A stretch of DNA of 6,766 bases, from positions 1-6,766 of the forward strand of contig JAFNZQ010000020.1 in assembly GCA_017382775.1 (NCBI GenBank), given 5' to 3'. Below are positions 6,058 to 6,766 of this stretch, in pieces; the stretch's first letter is position 1; every line of letters begins with the position of its first letter. A program made the position numbers and the translations under genes. The notes beneath the pieces were generated by a model. It saw only the letters and a program-made list of their open reading frames with translations, had not been told where the DNA came from and ran no database searches. The stretch comes from Spirochaetaceae bacterium. Its GTDB lineage: Bacteria; Spirochaetota; Spirochaetia; Treponematales; Treponemataceae.

Positions 6058-6766
6058 TGCAACAGTTTATCGATCAAATGAACACCGGCAAGGTCGCTCC
6101 GGAAGTACGACTTTCGGCTCTGCGTGGATATCTGGAAAGTCCGGAAGGGAAGACCGCCTTTCCGGATGCAAACGAAGATGCCAACATTAATCTTCGAACA
6201 ATTTACAGCTTTAGTCCCTACACGCCCACCATGGCTGCCTTTATGGCCAAACGACAGGGGTTGAAAGTTGTTGGTTGCGCAGACACCTATTCCGTCACCG
6301 GCGTTCCCGAAATGCGTTCGGCTTGTGAAGCCCTGCGAATTGGTTACGTCAATGGGATGGAGCTTTTTGTGAATTTTTTCGATACGCCATTCAAAGACAA
6401 AATCCTCAATACATCCTTTTCCCCGGGAATAGTGAGAATGCAAATTTCCGCAATTCCTTCGGCAAATTTGCCGAAACTTCGGGATTTTTTGATACCCATT
6501 ATTGAGTCGCGACATAATCGCAACCGTGCAATGGTGGAAAATCTCAATACTTTTTTGGAAAATACGGGCAAAGACATTATGGATCCGATTTCCTATGAAA
6601 AGGACATTTTGCCTCTTTCAAAAATTTCCGAAGGCGGTTTTGTTTCTCAGCGACATATTATTTGCTCTTTGGCAATAAGATTATGCGAAAAATATCCCAA
6701 TCCCGACGATTTGGTTTTTGCTCTGAAAGACGATTTCCAAATTAATATTACTCAAGAGCAAAATGA
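6057..6766 (+). CDS. PHP-domain-like protein with degenerate metal-binding motifs (cut by right edge)
   Basis: The frame runs from the ATG at 6057 to the window edge without a stop, giving 236 residues of a longer protein. The ATG shares its A with the TAA of the binding-protein gene, and a weak AGG lies 6 nt upstream, so translation is probably coupled; Met8 (6078) is an alternative start. The stretch TIYSFSPYTPTMAAFMAKRQ (48-67), followed by GLKVVGCADTYSVTG (68-82) and GMELFVNF (100-107), follows the layout of a PHP-family phosphoesterase group (HxHTxYSFSPYSP, then GxxDHDS, then GVE). The later GGFVSQRHIICSLAIRL (193-209) also fits. PHP enzymes are metal-dependent phosphoesterases. Here His-x-His reads Asn45-Leu46-Arg47 and Asp-His-Asp reads Asp76-Thr77-Tyr78; only Glu102 remains. 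It may be catalytically dead or changed in function. The assignment rests on a remembered family pattern. Confidence 0.65.
   Translation, partial: MQQFIDQMNTGKVAPEVRLSALRGYLESPEGKTAFPDANEDANINLRTIYSFSPYTPTMAAFMAKRQGLKVVGCADTYSVTGVPEMRSACEALRIGYVNGMELFVNFFDTPFKDKILNTSFSPGIVRMQISAIPSANLPKLRDFLIPIIESRHNRNRAMVENLNTFLENTGKDIMDPISYEKDILPLSKISEGGFVSQRHIICSLAIRLCEKYPNPDDLVFALKDDFQINITQEQN

Noticed and set aside
5802..6515. A 237-codon open frame on the - strand across the end of the binding-protein gene and the start of the PHP-like gene
   Set aside because: It overlaps two well-supported + strand genes, has no recognisable product, and its composition (rich in Ser, Arg, His and Cys) is typical of an antisense shadow.

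Overview
The window looks like chromosomal DNA of a spirochaete, most likely a Treponema-like member of the Spirochaetales. This rests on a short (636 aa) gyrase B with treponeme-like wording in its TOPRIM domain, and on a 455-aa protein that resembles spirochaete-only hypothetical proteins. Both points come from memory, not a search. The DNA is moderately AT-rich with uniform codon use. I see no mobile element, CRISPR array, tRNA or rRNA.

Layout: (1) At the left edge, on the + strand, is the C-terminal end of an unrecognised protein (2-370). (2) It converges on gyrB (2336-426, - strand). The 55-bp gap holds two back-to-back hairpins that could end transcription from both sides. (3) A 187-bp divergent intergenic region (2337-2523) carries two near-consensus sigma-70 promoters facing away from each other. 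One (TTGACA-17-TACAAT) drives gyrB. The other (TTGACA-17-TATAAT with an extended -10 TG) drives the rightward genes. (4) A tightly packed rightward gene set follows: pth (2524-3141), the 455-aa hypothetical (3148-4515), an oligopeptide-type extracellular solute-binding protein (4525-6057), and a PHP-domain-like protein whose start codon overlaps the previous stop (6057 to beyond the right edge). Gaps are 6 bp, 9 bp and an overlap, each ribosome-binding site lies in or beside the preceding stop, and no internal terminator or promoter is evident, so this is very probably one operon.

Functionally, gyrB and pth are housekeeping genes (DNA supercoiling and peptidyl-tRNA recycling). The rest of the operon is less ordinary. 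It has an orphan peptide-type binding protein with a Sec signal but no lipobox and no permease in view. This is translationally coupled to a PHP-like protein in which the expected metal-binding His-x-His reads Asn-Leu-Arg and the Asp-His-Asp reads Asp-Thr-Tyr. That apparent loss of catalytic residues in an otherwise well-kept fold is the most interesting signal here. Unusual residues in GyrB (Trp at the position equivalent to E. coli Lys447, Ser in place of the usual Arg after DGSHI) come next.
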